From positions 4,774,001 through 4,838,000 of the forward strand of contig NZ_CP022188.1 of the NCBI RefSeq assembly GCF_003111665.1: a stretch of 64,000 nucleotides of DNA, written 5' to 3'. Positions 48,864-57,495 of the stretch are shown here, piece by piece (within the stretch, counting starts at the first letter, position 1; each line of letters starts with the position of its first letter). A program made the translations under genes and the position numbers. Below the pieces are notes generated by a model. It was not told where the DNA came from, did no database searches, and was given only the letters and a program-made list of their open reading frames with translations. Source of the stretch: Parazoarcus communis (lineage in GTDB: Bacteria; Pseudomonadota; Gammaproteobacteria; Burkholderiales; Rhodocyclaceae).

Positions 48864-49115
48864 TCAGCCGCCGGCGATCGGCGGCCAGATCGCCAGTTCG
48901 TCACTCGGCTGCAGACGGTGACGGATGCGCTCGGACGGCGGAATGAAGACACCATTGACCAGCACCAGATGCGCGCTGCGCTCGGGCACGTTGTAGCGGC
49001 GGATCAGGTCTGCCACCGTCGTCCCCTCCTCCACGTCGAGCTCAAGCCTGTTGCCCTTGCGATCGGCGGGAAGATAATCGGACAGCGAAGCAAACAGTTT
49101 GAACGCGACTTTCAT
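48864..49115 (-). CDS. MoaD/ThiS-like sulfur carrier
   Basis: The 83-residue ubiquitin-fold protein ends in the required Gly-Gly (WPPIAGG) and has FKLFASLSDYLP and VNGVFIPPSERIRHRLQPSD, as in MoaD-like proteins. The C-terminal thiocarboxylate would supply dithiolene sulfur for the tungstopterin of AorB. The gene lies 14 nt after aorC; similar genes accompany AOR in Aromatoleum. The start at 49115 excludes a short non-homologous extension. Confidence 0.82.
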   Translation of the reverse strand: MKVAFKLFASLSDYLPADRKGNRLELDVEEGTTVADLIRRYNVPERSAHLVLVNGVFIPPSERIRHRLQPSDELAIWPPIAGG

Positions 49116-49129
49116 CGTAACTTGCGCCC

Positions 49130-50395
49130 TCACCTTGCCAGCGCCATCGGCTGCGACGTTGCGACATAGGCATCGACGAACTGCAACGGTGTCTCAAGCA
49201 GGCGCTCTTTCCACTTCCCGAGTTTGACCTGCCCGTGAATCAGGCCGCGCAGGGCACCGACATGCTCGGTCAGCCCGATCGATGTGGCACCGATCAGTAC
49301 ATCGTCCTTGAACTGCAGGCTGAGGTAGCGACTGCGCATTTCATCCACATGCTCGACGCCCTCACCGCCCTTGTCCGCCGCCTCACCCCACCATTGTCCG
49401 AACGAGGTCGAGATCAGGCCCAGGGTATCGAGCACGTTGATGGCGAGCACGCCGTTGAGGCAGTTGTCCCGTCCCGCCATGTTGAGCGCGGCCACGCGCG
49501 CCTGATCGGCAGCGTTGGGCTGAATCGCGGCGACGAGGTGGGCGCCGGTAAACACGTCCGGTGCCTCGGCGACGTCACCCGCTGCGTAGATACCTTTCAC
49601 GCTGGTTTCCAGATGGTCGTCCACCAGCACGCCCTTGGCCACATGCACGCCCGTTCCCTCAAGGAAGGCGACGTTCGGCGCCACGCCCGCGGCAACGATC
49701 ACCAGATCGCAGTCGATCTTGGCACCCGTGCTCAGGCTCACCGTCAGAGGTGAGCCCGCACCGCAGTCAATGCGATTGACCCCGGCCGAGGTGACCACCT
49801 TCACACCCTTGTTCTCGACCCACTCCTTGATCATGCCGCCCGCTTTCGGCGTCATCATGCGCGGCACCATGCGGTCGCCCATCTCCACGACGGTCAACTC
49901 TACACCGCGCTTGGCCAGCGCCTCCATGATGATGCAGCCGATGAAGCCGGCGCCCAGCTGCAGCACCCGCGCACCGGGCTTCGCGTGTGCGGCGATCGCA
50001 CGCGCATCCTCCAGGGTCCAGCAGGTCTGCACCTCGGGCAGGTCGACGCCCGGAATCGGCGGGCGCACCGGGTGCGAACCGGTCGCGATCAGGAGACGGT
50101 CGTAGTCCTCGAAATGGCCGTCGAAAAACAGCATGCGCTGCTTCTCGGTGTCGAGCGCCACGGCCCGCCCGCGCAGTTCGCGGATGCGCAGCTGCTCGAA
50201 GTGGCCCGGCGCTTTGCGCAGCCAAGTGCCCTTCTCGTCGATGTTCTCTTCCAGCAGGTAGGGAATCGCCATGCGCGAATACGGCGGTGAGTCCTCGTTC
50301 CCAACCAGCACGATCTCGTCCTGCGGCGCGGCGCGGCGCAGGGTTTCGGCGGCCACCACACCAGCGGGGCCGTTACCGAGTATCAGGTGTTTCAT
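49130..50395 (-). CDS. aorC: Aldehyde oxidoreductase FAD/NAD subunit
   Basis: The 421-residue pyridine-nucleotide-disulfide-type flavoprotein has the FAD motif LILGNGPAGVVAAETLRR at the N-terminus, the NAD motif VLQLGAGFIGCIIMEALAKR near residue 150 and the late FAD motif GIYAAGDVAEAPDVF. In AorABC it passes electrons from the ferredoxin-like subunit to NAD+. It lies 75 nt after aorB. Confidence 0.87.
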   Translation of the reverse strand: MKHLILGNGPAGVVAAETLRRAAPQDEIVLVGNEDSPPYSRMAIPYLLEENIDEKGTWLRKAPGHFEQLRIRELRGRAVALDTEKQRMLFFDGHFEDYDRLLIATGSHPVRPPIPGVDLPEVQTCWTLEDARAIAAHAKPGARVLQLGAGFIGCIIMEALAKRGVELTVVEMGDRMVPRMMTPKAGGMIKEWVENKGVKVVTSAGVNRIDCGAGSPLTVSLSTGAKIDCDLVIVAAGVAPNVAFLEGTGVHVAKGVLVDDHLETSVKGIYAAGDVAEAPDVFTGAHLVAAIQPNAADQARVAALNMAGRDNCLNGVLAINVLDTLGLISTSFGQWWGEAADKGGEGVEHVDEMRSRYLSLQFKDDVLIGATSIGLTEHVGALRGLIHGQVKLGKWKERLLETPLQFVDAYVATSQPMALAR

Positions 50396-50470
50396 CAGGC
50401 ATCCTCGATGCTCAGCCGCGGGCGCCCTTGCGCAAAGCGCCCGCGATCATTGCAAGTTCGACCAGCGCGA

Positions 50471-52318
50471 TTACAGGCCCAGACGAGCCTTGGTCTCCGC
50501 GGTCGGCACACCGTCCGGCGTCCAGCCACGCACCTTGTAGTACTCCGGCAGCATGGTCGCCAGCCCATTGACCAGGCCCTTGGCCGGACCGGTCTTGGCC
50601 GGTTCGGTGGTCAGGCGCGGCGGCAGGTTGTCGTCCTTGGAGGTAAAGCCGGCGGCGTTGTTGAACTCACGCTCCATGTTCCAGATGCGCTCGCCCACCT
50701 CGTTGAGCTTGTCCATGCTCCAGTCGCCCTCGCAGGCGGCGTCGAGCTGGGGCTGCACATCGGCCAGGGTCCACGCAAAGCTGGTGAAGACGCAGATACC
50801 GGCAGAGTCGAACACCGCGGTGGCATCCTGGAAAGCCTTGACCAACTCCGGTTTGCCCTCGGTGGTGAGCGGATCGGTCTTGACCGGAATGCCGAGCACT
50901 TCGGAAGCCACGGTGTAGCCGCGCAAATGGCAGGCGCCGCGGTTCGAGGTGGCGTAGGCCAGGCCCATGCCCTGGATGCCGCGCGAATCGTAGGCCGGGA
51001 ATTCCTGGCCCTTCACGCTCATCGACAGCTCGGGATGACCGTACTTTTCGCACAGGCGCTTGGAGCCGAGGCCGATCTCCTTGCCAAAGCCCTCGCCATT
51101 TGCCGTCATCTCCACCAGCTTCGCCAGCGCCTCGGCAGAGCCGAAGGGCGAATCGATGCCGATCTTGGCCGAATCGAGCACGCCCATGTCGTACAGCTCC
51201 ATCACCGCACCCACGGTCGCACCGAAGGAGATCGGGTCCATGCCCTGCTCGTTGCAGATCATGTTGGCGTACTGCAGGGCCTCGATATCGCCCACGCCGT
51301 TGGCTGCGCCCAGTGCCCAGGCGGCCTCGTACTCCAGACCGCCGGACGCACCCCAGTACTTGGGACTGTTCTTGACGGTGAAGTGGCCCTTGTCGATCTC
51401 CGAAATTCGTCCGCAGGCAATGGTGCAGCCGAAACACGCGGCATTGGTCACCAGCTGCGGCTTGCCGTCGCTCTCGCGCTTCTCGTGCATCGCCTCGGCG
51501 GAGATCTTGCCTGCGTCCTCGAACTGCACGTCGCGGTGGTTGCGCGTCGGCAGCGCCCCCATCTCGTTGATCACGTTCATCAGCACCTGGGTGCCGTACT
51601 TGGGCAGCCCCTGGCCGGTCACCGCGTTATCCGCCAGCACCTTCTTGGCGTCGGTGGTCGCCTTCATGAAGGCCTTGAAGTCGTGAATGCCGGACACGCC
51701 CTTGGTGCCGCGCAGCGCGACCGCCTTGAGGTTCTTCGAGCCCATCACCGCGCCCACGCCGGAGCGCCCTGCTGCGCGGTGCAAGTCATTCACCACGCAG
51801 GCGAACATGACTTCGTTCTCGCCCGCCAAGCCAATCGAAGACACCCGCACCAGCGGGTCCTGCAGCTCGTGCTTGATCGTTTCTTCGGTTTCCCAGCAAC
51901 TGCGGCCCCAGAGATGTCCGGCGTCGCGCAGCTCGGCCTTGTCGTTCTCGATGAAGAGATAGACCGGCTTGGGCGACTTGCCCTCGAAGATGATCATGTC
52001 CCAGCCGGCAAACTTGAGCTCGGCGCCAAAGTAGCCGCCCGAATTCGAGCACGCGATGGCCCCGGTCAGCGGCCCCTTGGTCACCACCGTATAGCGCCCG
52101 CCGGTCGATGCCATGGTGCCGGTCAGCGGACCGGTAGCCATGATCATCTTGTTGTCGGGTGACAGCGGATCGACCTTGGGATCGATTTCCGATACCAGGT
52201 ACTTGGTAGCCAGACCGCGCGAACCCAGATATTCCTGGGCCCACTTCATGTTCAGCGGCTCTTCCTTGCATGTGCCCGCAGTCAGATCGACACGCAGGAC
52301 TTTTCTGTTCCAGCCCAT
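50471..52318 (-). CDS. aorB: Tungsten-containing aldehyde oxidoreductase catalytic subunit
   Basis: The 615-residue enzyme oxidises aldehydes to acids with a tungsto-bispterin cofactor and one [4Fe-4S] cluster. The start MGWNRKVLRVDLTAGTCKEE is typical of AOR. Cluster cysteines are C295, C298 and C302 (CFGCTIAC) and C509 (DSAGICVF). Pterin-contact segments include DLHRAAGRSGVGAVMGSKNL. The start at 52318 has GGAGGAG upstream; a longer frame to 52606 overlaps aorA and is rejected. Confidence 0.94.
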   Translation of the reverse strand: MGWNRKVLRVDLTAGTCKEEPLNMKWAQEYLGSRGLATKYLVSEIDPKVDPLSPDNKMIMATGPLTGTMASTGGRYTVVTKGPLTGAIACSNSGGYFGAELKFAGWDMIIFEGKSPKPVYLFIENDKAELRDAGHLWGRSCWETEETIKHELQDPLVRVSSIGLAGENEVMFACVVNDLHRAAGRSGVGAVMGSKNLKAVALRGTKGVSGIHDFKAFMKATTDAKKVLADNAVTGQGLPKYGTQVLMNVINEMGALPTRNHRDVQFEDAGKISAEAMHEKRESDGKPQLVTNAACFGCTIACGRISEIDKGHFTVKNSPKYWGASGGLEYEAAWALGAANGVGDIEALQYANMICNEQGMDPISFGATVGAVMELYDMGVLDSAKIGIDSPFGSAEALAKLVEMTANGEGFGKEIGLGSKRLCEKYGHPELSMSVKGQEFPAYDSRGIQGMGLAYATSNRGACHLRGYTVASEVLGIPVKTDPLTTEGKPELVKAFQDATAVFDSAGICVFTSFAWTLADVQPQLDAACEGDWSMDKLNEVGERIWNMEREFNNAAGFTSKDDNLPPRLTTEPAKTGPAKGLVNGLATMLPEYYKVRGWTPDGVPTAETKARLGL

Positions 52319-52331
52319 GGTTTCTCCTCCT

Positions 52332-52808
52332 TCAGGCAGCGGTGGTCGGCGTATTGGCCTTGGCGGCCCAGGTGCGCATCTTGTCCAGCCCGGTCCAGTC
52401 GGCGTCGATGTAGGTGATCGCCGCCGTCGGACAGGCCTCGGCACAGGCAGGATTGCCATCGCACAGGTCGCACTTCTGCACCTTGCCCGAATCCTGGTTG
52501 TAATTGATCGTGCCGAAGGGGCAGGCAATCGTGCACACCTTGCAGCCGACACAGGTGTCTTCGAACACCATCTTTGCGCCGGTGGCAAGGTCGATTCGGA
52601 TCGCATCGACCGGACAGGCGTTCAGGCACCAGGCTTCGGTGCACTGAGTACAGGTGTACGGCACCTTGCGCCCCTCGGCCTCGAAGTTGAATACCTTGAT
52701 CCGTGATTTGCTGGGATTAAAGACCCCGGTGTGCTCATAAGAGCAGGCCATCTCACACTGCAGACAGCCGGTACACTTTGCGGGATCAATATGAAGTGAT
52801 TTCCACAT
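52332..52808 (-). CDS. aorA: Aldehyde oxidoreductase four-cluster ferredoxin-like subunit
   Basis: The 158-residue protein has sixteen cysteines in four groups (12/15/18/22, 53/56/61/65, 86/89/92/96 and 113/116/122/126), enough for four [4Fe-4S] clusters in the arrangement of DMSO reductase DmsB-like electron carriers. It links AorB to AorC. GGAGGAG precedes the ATG. It is the first gene of the operon behind a sigma-54-type promoter. Confidence 0.92.
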   Translation of the reverse strand: MWKSLHIDPAKCTGCLQCEMACSYEHTGVFNPSKSRIKVFNFEAEGRKVPYTCTQCTEAWCLNACPVDAIRIDLATGAKMVFEDTCVGCKVCTIACPFGTINYNQDSGKVQKCDLCDGNPACAEACPTAAITYIDADWTGLDKMRTWAAKANTPTTAA

Positions 52809-52863
52809 CGACCTTCTCCTCCGAAATGCATTGTTATGACAGTGATGAAGCACTCCCTATGAA

Positions 52864-52879
52864 GCACACTTCATACCTG
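52864..52879 (-). promoter_or_regulatory. Candidate sigma-54 promoter of the aor operon
   Basis: On the minus strand GG (52877-52876) and GC (52865-52864) have the exact -24/-12 spacing, in the context AGGTAT...TGTGCT, a partial match to TGGCAC-N5-TTGCW. Transcription would start near 52852. ATGAAGCAC is repeated at 52845-52853 and 52859-52867, and CTAATGGATTAG at 52934-52945 is a possible upstream activator site. Confidence 0.5.
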
Positions 52880-52963
52880 CCTTCGAGGATACGCCCGACC
52901 CGGGACGGGACAAGCGCAGGAAAACCCCTAGTACTAATGGATTAGACAGCCCGTAACGCAGCC

Positions 52964-54991
52964 TTATTTCATGCGGCCGATCTTGCGATACAGGGTGTTG
53001 CGGCTGATACCGAGGCGGCGTGCTGCGGCCGACACGTTGCCACCCTCTTCGAGCATCACGCGGGAAATCACATCAAGCTCGATCTCGTCCAGACTCCGAC
53101 CAGCCTTGCCTTGCGCGGGCATTACCGCAGGGGCCGGCGAGGACGCAACCTCCGCGCTGGCCTGCCCGCTCTCGGCATCGTCCATCGGGTCGGAACCGAA
53201 CAATTCCTCAGGCAGGTGCAGTGGCAGAATCTCGTACTCGTCTTCATCCAGCAACGCCACTGCGACCCGGATCACGTTTTGCAACTGACGCACATTGCCC
53301 GGCCAGGGGTAGCGCTCGAAGAAGTCGAGCACCTGTTCGCTGATCGTCACCTCGCCACGTGCGGCCTCGACTTCGGACGCCAGAATGATGGCGACGATCG
53401 AGCGGATGTCACTGCGGTCGCGCAGGGGTGGCAGGGTGACGGTAAGGCCATTCACCCTGTAGTAGAGATCCTCGCGGAAGCTGCCGTTACGCACAGAATC
53501 CCGCAGCACCCGGTGGGTCGCACACACAAGGGTGATATCGACCGGCACATTGCGTTGAGCGCCCACCGGCGTCACGCAGCGCTCCTGAAGCACCCGCAGC
53601 AGACGTGCCTGCATCGCCAGAGGCATGTCACCGATCTCGTCGAGAAACAGCGTGCCGCCATGCGCCTGCTGGATCTTGCCCACGGCACCTTCGCGCCGCG
53701 CACCGGTAAAGGCACCGCCGACATAACCGAAGAGTTCGGATTCGATCAGGTTCTCCGGAATGGCGGCACAGTTCACTGCAACGAACGGCCCGTCCTGACG
53801 CGGACTGGAATAGTGAAAAGCGCGCGCAAACAACTCCTTGCCCACCCCGGACTCGCCCTGCACCAGCAACGGAATGTCCTTACCCATGATCCTCGCCGCA
53901 CGGTCGAGCGCGAGTTGCAGGCGCGCATCGCCGGTTGCCAGACACTCAAGCGTTGCACGCCCGTTGCGCCGATCACAGGGCGGCGTCTTGCGCCCGCCAA
54001 CTGCAGCAACTGCGCTGCGCTCACCGGCAACAGGGGCAACAGTGCTTGCGGAGAGCGGAACGCTGCCCCGCAAACGTACATACAGACGCTGATTCGCCCG
54101 CAAATCCAATGCCTGCATGGAGCCGGGGTCGCGCACGCAGCGATCGAGAAACACCCCGAAAGGCACCCGGAACAAAGAATTAAACTCCCCGCCAGCCAAA
54201 GGTCCGGGGGAAATGCCCAGCAAGGCGCGGGCGACAGGATTCGCCCCGACAACACGGCCCTCAGGCGACACTGCGAGCAATCCCTCCTGCAACCCACCCA
54301 CACATTCCGGGCGGACGTGCATCGCCATCAGTATGTGACGGGAGAACTCGAACTCGAAAAGTCGCTTTTCCAGCAACTGGGCGGCGAGTCGCGCCAACCC
54401 AAGCGTGTGGCGCTGGTTGCTGCGGTAGTCGCCGGAGATGTCCAGCACGCCGGCGATTTCGCCGCAGGGGTTGAACACCGGAGATGCGCTGCAGGTCAGC
54501 ACACCATTGCGGTCAAGAAAGTGCTCCGCACCAATAACCTCGACCGGTGCAGCCTCGATGAGCGTCGTGCCGATTGCATTGGTCCCGCGCACGTCCTCGC
54601 GCCAGGATGATCCCGGCTGCAATGCCACGCGCTGCGCTTTGCTGACGAAGTCCGGGTCGCCCAGACTGTGCAGGATCATGCCCTGACAATCAGCCAGAAT
54701 GACCATGCTCCCGGATGCACGAATCTGATCGAAGACGTGCTCCATGATCCCGGCCGCATTGCTGAGCAGGCTTTCGCTCTGCTCCCGCGCCTCGGCAAGT
54801 CCGCAGCGCCCTTCCGGGTCACCCCGTCCGTCATCACGGTAATCAACTCCGCTGTCACGACAACGCAGCCAGGAACGCAGCACCTCCTGCGGCACCTCGC
54901 CCTCTGGAAAGTCCCCGCGCTCGAAAAACTGTCGGCGAGCTTCGAGCACACGCAAATCATGCGGACTCGTGGTCATTGGATGACCTGTCAT
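52964..54991 (-). CDS. Sigma-54-dependent activator, AcoR type
   Basis: The 675-residue regulator has an N-terminal GAF-containing sensor region (GTNAIGTTLIEAAPVEVIGA), then a central AAA+ domain with Walker A GESGVGKE near residue 380, the sigma-54 contact loop GAFTGA and Walker B GTLFLDEIGD, and a C-terminal Fis helix-turn-helix (NVSAAARRLGISRNTLYRKI). It is complete and has GGAGGAG before the start. It lies next to the aor promoter and also faces the cytochrome/YVTN operon at 55227; either or both may be targets. Confidence 0.92.
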   Translation of the reverse strand: MTGHPMTTSPHDLRVLEARRQFFERGDFPEGEVPQEVLRSWLRCRDSGVDYRDDGRGDPEGRCGLAEAREQSESLLSNAAGIMEHVFDQIRASGSMVILADCQGMILHSLGDPDFVSKAQRVALQPGSSWREDVRGTNAIGTTLIEAAPVEVIGAEHFLDRNGVLTCSASPVFNPCGEIAGVLDISGDYRSNQRHTLGLARLAAQLLEKRLFEFEFSRHILMAMHVRPECVGGLQEGLLAVSPEGRVVGANPVARALLGISPGPLAGGEFNSLFRVPFGVFLDRCVRDPGSMQALDLRANQRLYVRLRGSVPLSASTVAPVAGERSAVAAVGGRKTPPCDRRNGRATLECLATGDARLQLALDRAARIMGKDIPLLVQGESGVGKELFARAFHYSSPRQDGPFVAVNCAAIPENLIESELFGYVGGAFTGARREGAVGKIQQAHGGTLFLDEIGDMPLAMQARLLRVLQERCVTPVGAQRNVPVDITLVCATHRVLRDSVRNGSFREDLYYRVNGLTVTLPPLRDRSDIRSIVAIILASEVEAARGEVTISEQVLDFFERYPWPGNVRQLQNVIRVAVALLDEDEYEILPLHLPEELFGSDPMDDAESGQASAEVASSPAPAVMPAQGKAGRSLDEIELDVISRVMLEEGGNVSAAARRLGISRNTLYRKIGRMK

Positions 54992-55036
54992 CTTGTCTCC
55001 TCCAGATCCCCTGCTGTCTGATTTTTATTCAGGGAA

Positions 55037-55072
55037 TGTTCCAAAACTTAGCACCTGTCTCAAAGCGCAGCA
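55037..55072 (+). promoter_or_regulatory. Two candidate activator sites upstream of the cytochrome operon
   Basis: TGTTCCAAAACTTAGCA (55037-55053) and TGTCTCAAAGCGCAGCA (55056-55072) are related 17-mers in tandem, 70-100 bp before the sigma-54 promoter at 55140. A third relative, TGTTCCAAAACGAGACA, lies at 58065-58081 and shows the TGT...ACA dyad most clearly. Confidence 0.45.
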
Positions 55073-55139
55073 ACCGCTGCTCACGGACAGTCACTGCTCC
55101 GTCAGCAATTTCCTTGCCAGTGCTAGCAAGCGCCATGAG

Positions 55140-55155
55140 TGGCACAGCCTTTGCA
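55140..55155 (+). promoter_or_regulatory. Sigma-54 promoter of the cytochrome/YVTN operon
   Basis: TGGCACAGCCTTTGCA fits the consensus TGGCAC-N5-TTGCW at every defined position. Transcription would start near 55167, 60 nt before the GTG of the first gene. Confidence 0.85.
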
Positions 55156-55226
55156 GAGCATGAGCACACCAGGCCACACAGCGCCTGAAAAGCAGAACCC
55201 GACAATCAGCCAGGAGGAAGACAAAA

Positions 55227-55673
55227 GTGGACCACAAGGACAACAAGGAGAGGATTTCCCGCACGCTGCGCAAGGCCGTCTGTGCTGCTGCACTCGCCGG
55301 CATTGCGGGCCTCGCGGGGGCGCATGGTGATGTAACGCCACAGGCTGTCGATGTATCCACGCTGAAGGCCCTGGGCAAGGACTGGCTCCCTGCCAACCCC
55401 TACCGCAAGGATAAGGAAGCCATCCGCATCGGTGACTCGGCCTACAACCAGAACTGCGCACGCTGCCACGGGCTGGGTGCCGTCTCGGGTGGCATCGCAC
55501 CGGACCTGCGCTACCTGCCGGAAGGTGACGAAGGCGACGAGATCTTCATGCAGCGCATCCGTGACGGCGCCAGCCGCGGCGGACGTGTTTACATGCCGCC
55601 GTTCGAGGGCATCCTGCCTCAGGAAGCGATGTGGTCCATTCGCGCATGGCTGGAGACCGTCCGTGAAGAATGA
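55227..55673 (+). CDS. PedF-like cytochrome c
   Basis: The 148-residue precursor has a signal sequence to about residue 32 and one c-heme site, CARCH at 77-81, with a later methionine in RVYMPPFEGIL. It resembles the c-550 cytochromes that take electrons from PQQ alcohol dehydrogenases. It starts with GTG after GGAGG (55213-55217). It is the first gene of a four-gene operon. Confidence 0.82.
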   Translation: MDHKDNKERISRTLRKAVCAAALAGIAGLAGAHGDVTPQAVDVSTLKALGKDWLPANPYRKDKEAIRIGDSAYNQNCARCHGLGAVSGGIAPDLRYLPEGDEGDEIFMQRIRDGASRGGRVYMPPFEGILPQEAMWSIRAWLETVREE

Positions 55674-56517
55674 ACGCAGACACTTTCTCCTGAGCGCAGG
55701 CGCGATGCTGGTCGCCGCAGCGCTGCCCGCGCATGCAGCGGCAGCCGAACTCGAACTGCAACAGCCTGGCGCACTGCGCATTGCGGTCTACGCCAACTAT
55801 CCGCCCTGGTCGGACAAGGGCCAGGGCATTGATATCGCGCTGGGCAGGGCACTGGCGGCCCGGCTCGGGCTGCGCGCTGAATTCGCCGAGTTTCCGGCCG
55901 ACGAAGACATGAGCGACGACCTGCGCAACATGGTGTGGAAGGGCCACTACCTGGGCATGCGCCCGGGCGACGTGATGCTGCACGTACCGGTCGATCGCAA
56001 CTTTGCCGCCAACAACGACAAGGTCGCGATCTTCGCACCCTACCACCTCGAAACCATGGCGATTGCGCGCAACAGCGCGCGCATTCCAGCCATTGCGGGG
56101 TCGGCCGCCAACGCATTCGAGGTGTTCACGCGCGAGCGCATCGGCGCCGAACTCGACACCCACGGGAGCGACTTCATGCTCCATGTGCTCAACGGTCGCC
56201 TGCGTGACCAGGTCACTCACTACCGCAGCATTCCGTTCGCAGCGGCAGGGCTGAAGGCCGGCGAAGTGGCTGCCGTAATCGGCACCCGCACCGAACTTGA
56301 AGTGGCATTCAAGGATGCACCGGGCGTTGCCATCGACAGTCTGCAGATGCCCGAGCTCCGCGTGACTGGCTGGCCGCTGGGCATGGCAGTAAAAGCCGAT
56401 CATCCGGCGCTTGCCGCAGCGCTAGGAGACGCACTGGCAGAACTTCAGCGCAGCGGCGAACTCGGCCGCATCTTCAGTGAAAACGGCAGCACTCATCGTC
56501 TACCCGGAGGAATCTGA
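55663..56517 (+). CDS. Periplasmic substrate-binding-type protein associated with quinoprotein dehydrogenases
   Basis: The 284-residue protein has a signal peptide (FLLSAGAMLVAAALPAHA) and an SBP type 3 fold (LRIAVYANYPPWSDKGQGID, then IDIALGRALAARLGL and LGMAVKADHPALAAALGDAL). Proteins of this kind are found with PQQ dehydrogenase clusters and no ABC permease, suggesting a cofactor or substrate role rather than transport. The GTG start overlaps the cytochrome gene by 11 nt. Confidence 0.75.
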   Translation: MKNERRHFLLSAGAMLVAAALPAHAAAAELELQQPGALRIAVYANYPPWSDKGQGIDIALGRALAARLGLRAEFAEFPADEDMSDDLRNMVWKGHYLGMRPGDVMLHVPVDRNFAANNDKVAIFAPYHLETMAIARNSARIPAIAGSAANAFEVFTRERIGAELDTHGSDFMLHVLNGRLRDQVTHYRSIPFAAAGLKAGEVAAVIGTRTELEVAFKDAPGVAIDSLQMPELRVTGWPLGMAVKADHPALAAALGDALAELQRSGELGRIFSENGSTHRLPGGI

Positions 56518-56520
56518 CTC

Positions 56521-57495
56521 ATGACAACACGCCAGAACAGCCCTAAGAACACTCTCCGTCACACCTTGCTCTGTGTGGCATTTGCAGGCCTTGCGCCCGG
56601 CCTCGCCGGCGCAGCCCCGTTTGCCTATGTCCCCAATGAAAAATCGGGCACGGTCAGCGTCATCGACACCGAAACCGATCAGGTCGTCCGCACCCTCAGC
56701 CCCAGCGAACGTCCGCGCGGCATCGCCGTTTCTCCAGACGGCACACGGCTGTATCTGACCAACTCGCCCACCGAGTCGGTCGTGGTCCTGGCCTTGCCCG
56801 AAGGCAACAAGGTTGCCGAGTGGAAGGTTGGTGAATCACCCGAGGGCTCTCACGCCTCGCACGATGGTCGCTATTTGTCCGTCGCGGTTGAGGAAGAGGA
56901 CAAAGTCGCACTTATCGACACCAGCAACGGTGCGGTGCTGGCGAAAATTCCGGTGAAGGGTGAAAACCCGGAGCACGCGGTGTTCAGCCCTGACGGGCGC
57001 TGGCTTTACGCCAGTGCGGAAGACGCCAAGCAGGTCGACGTGATCGACGTCGCCAGCCGCAAACAAGTGGCGCAGATTCCGGTTGGCAAGCGCCCGCGCG
57101 GCATCGGTTTCACCCCGGACGGCAGCCGCGCCTATGTCGCCTGCGAGCTGGCGAATACCGTCTATGCGATCGATACCGCCACCCACAAGGTCATTGCGAA
57201 AATTCCTGCCGGCAACTTCTCCAACGGCATCGCCATCCGGCCCGATGGCAAGCGTGTGTTCGTATCGAATGGCCGTGACGGCACGGTGATGGCCATCGAC
57301 ACCGCGAGCAACACCATGATTGCCACCATGCCGGTGGGCAAGCGCCCGTGGAACATGGCGATCACGCCTGACGGCAAGAAGCTCTACGTGGCCAACGGTC
57401 GCTCGAACAGTGTCAGCGTGATCGACACTGAGGCACTCACCGTGCTTGGCGAGATCGCCGTGGGCGAATTGCCTTGGGGCGTCGAGATCAAATGA
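56521..57495 (+). CDS. YVTN-family beta-propeller protein, PQQ catabolism-associated
   Basis: The 324-residue precursor has a signal peptide and about seven repeats of the type GTVSVIDTETDQVVRTL with RPRGIAVSPDGTRLYLTN, the YVTN seven-bladed propeller. Close relatives accompany PQQ-dependent alcohol dehydrogenases. The role may be structural or in cofactor maturation. It starts 3 nt after the binding-protein gene. Confidence 0.82.
   Translation: MTTRQNSPKNTLRHTLLCVAFAGLAPGLAGAAPFAYVPNEKSGTVSVIDTETDQVVRTLSPSERPRGIAVSPDGTRLYLTNSPTESVVVLALPEGNKVAEWKVGESPEGSHASHDGRYLSVAVEEEDKVALIDTSNGAVLAKIPVKGENPEHAVFSPDGRWLYASAEDAKQVDVIDVASRKQVAQIPVGKRPRGIGFTPDGSRAYVACELANTVYAIDTATHKVIAKIPAGNFSNGIAIRPDGKRVFVSNGRDGTVMAIDTASNTMIATMPVGKRPWNMAITPDGKKLYVANGRSNSVSVIDTEALTVLGEIAVGELPWGVEIK

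Noticed and set aside
50387..52162. 591-codon plus-strand frame opposite aorB
   Set aside because: Antisense shadow of a clearly coding tungsten oxidoreductase gene; no ribosome site and no recognisable domain.
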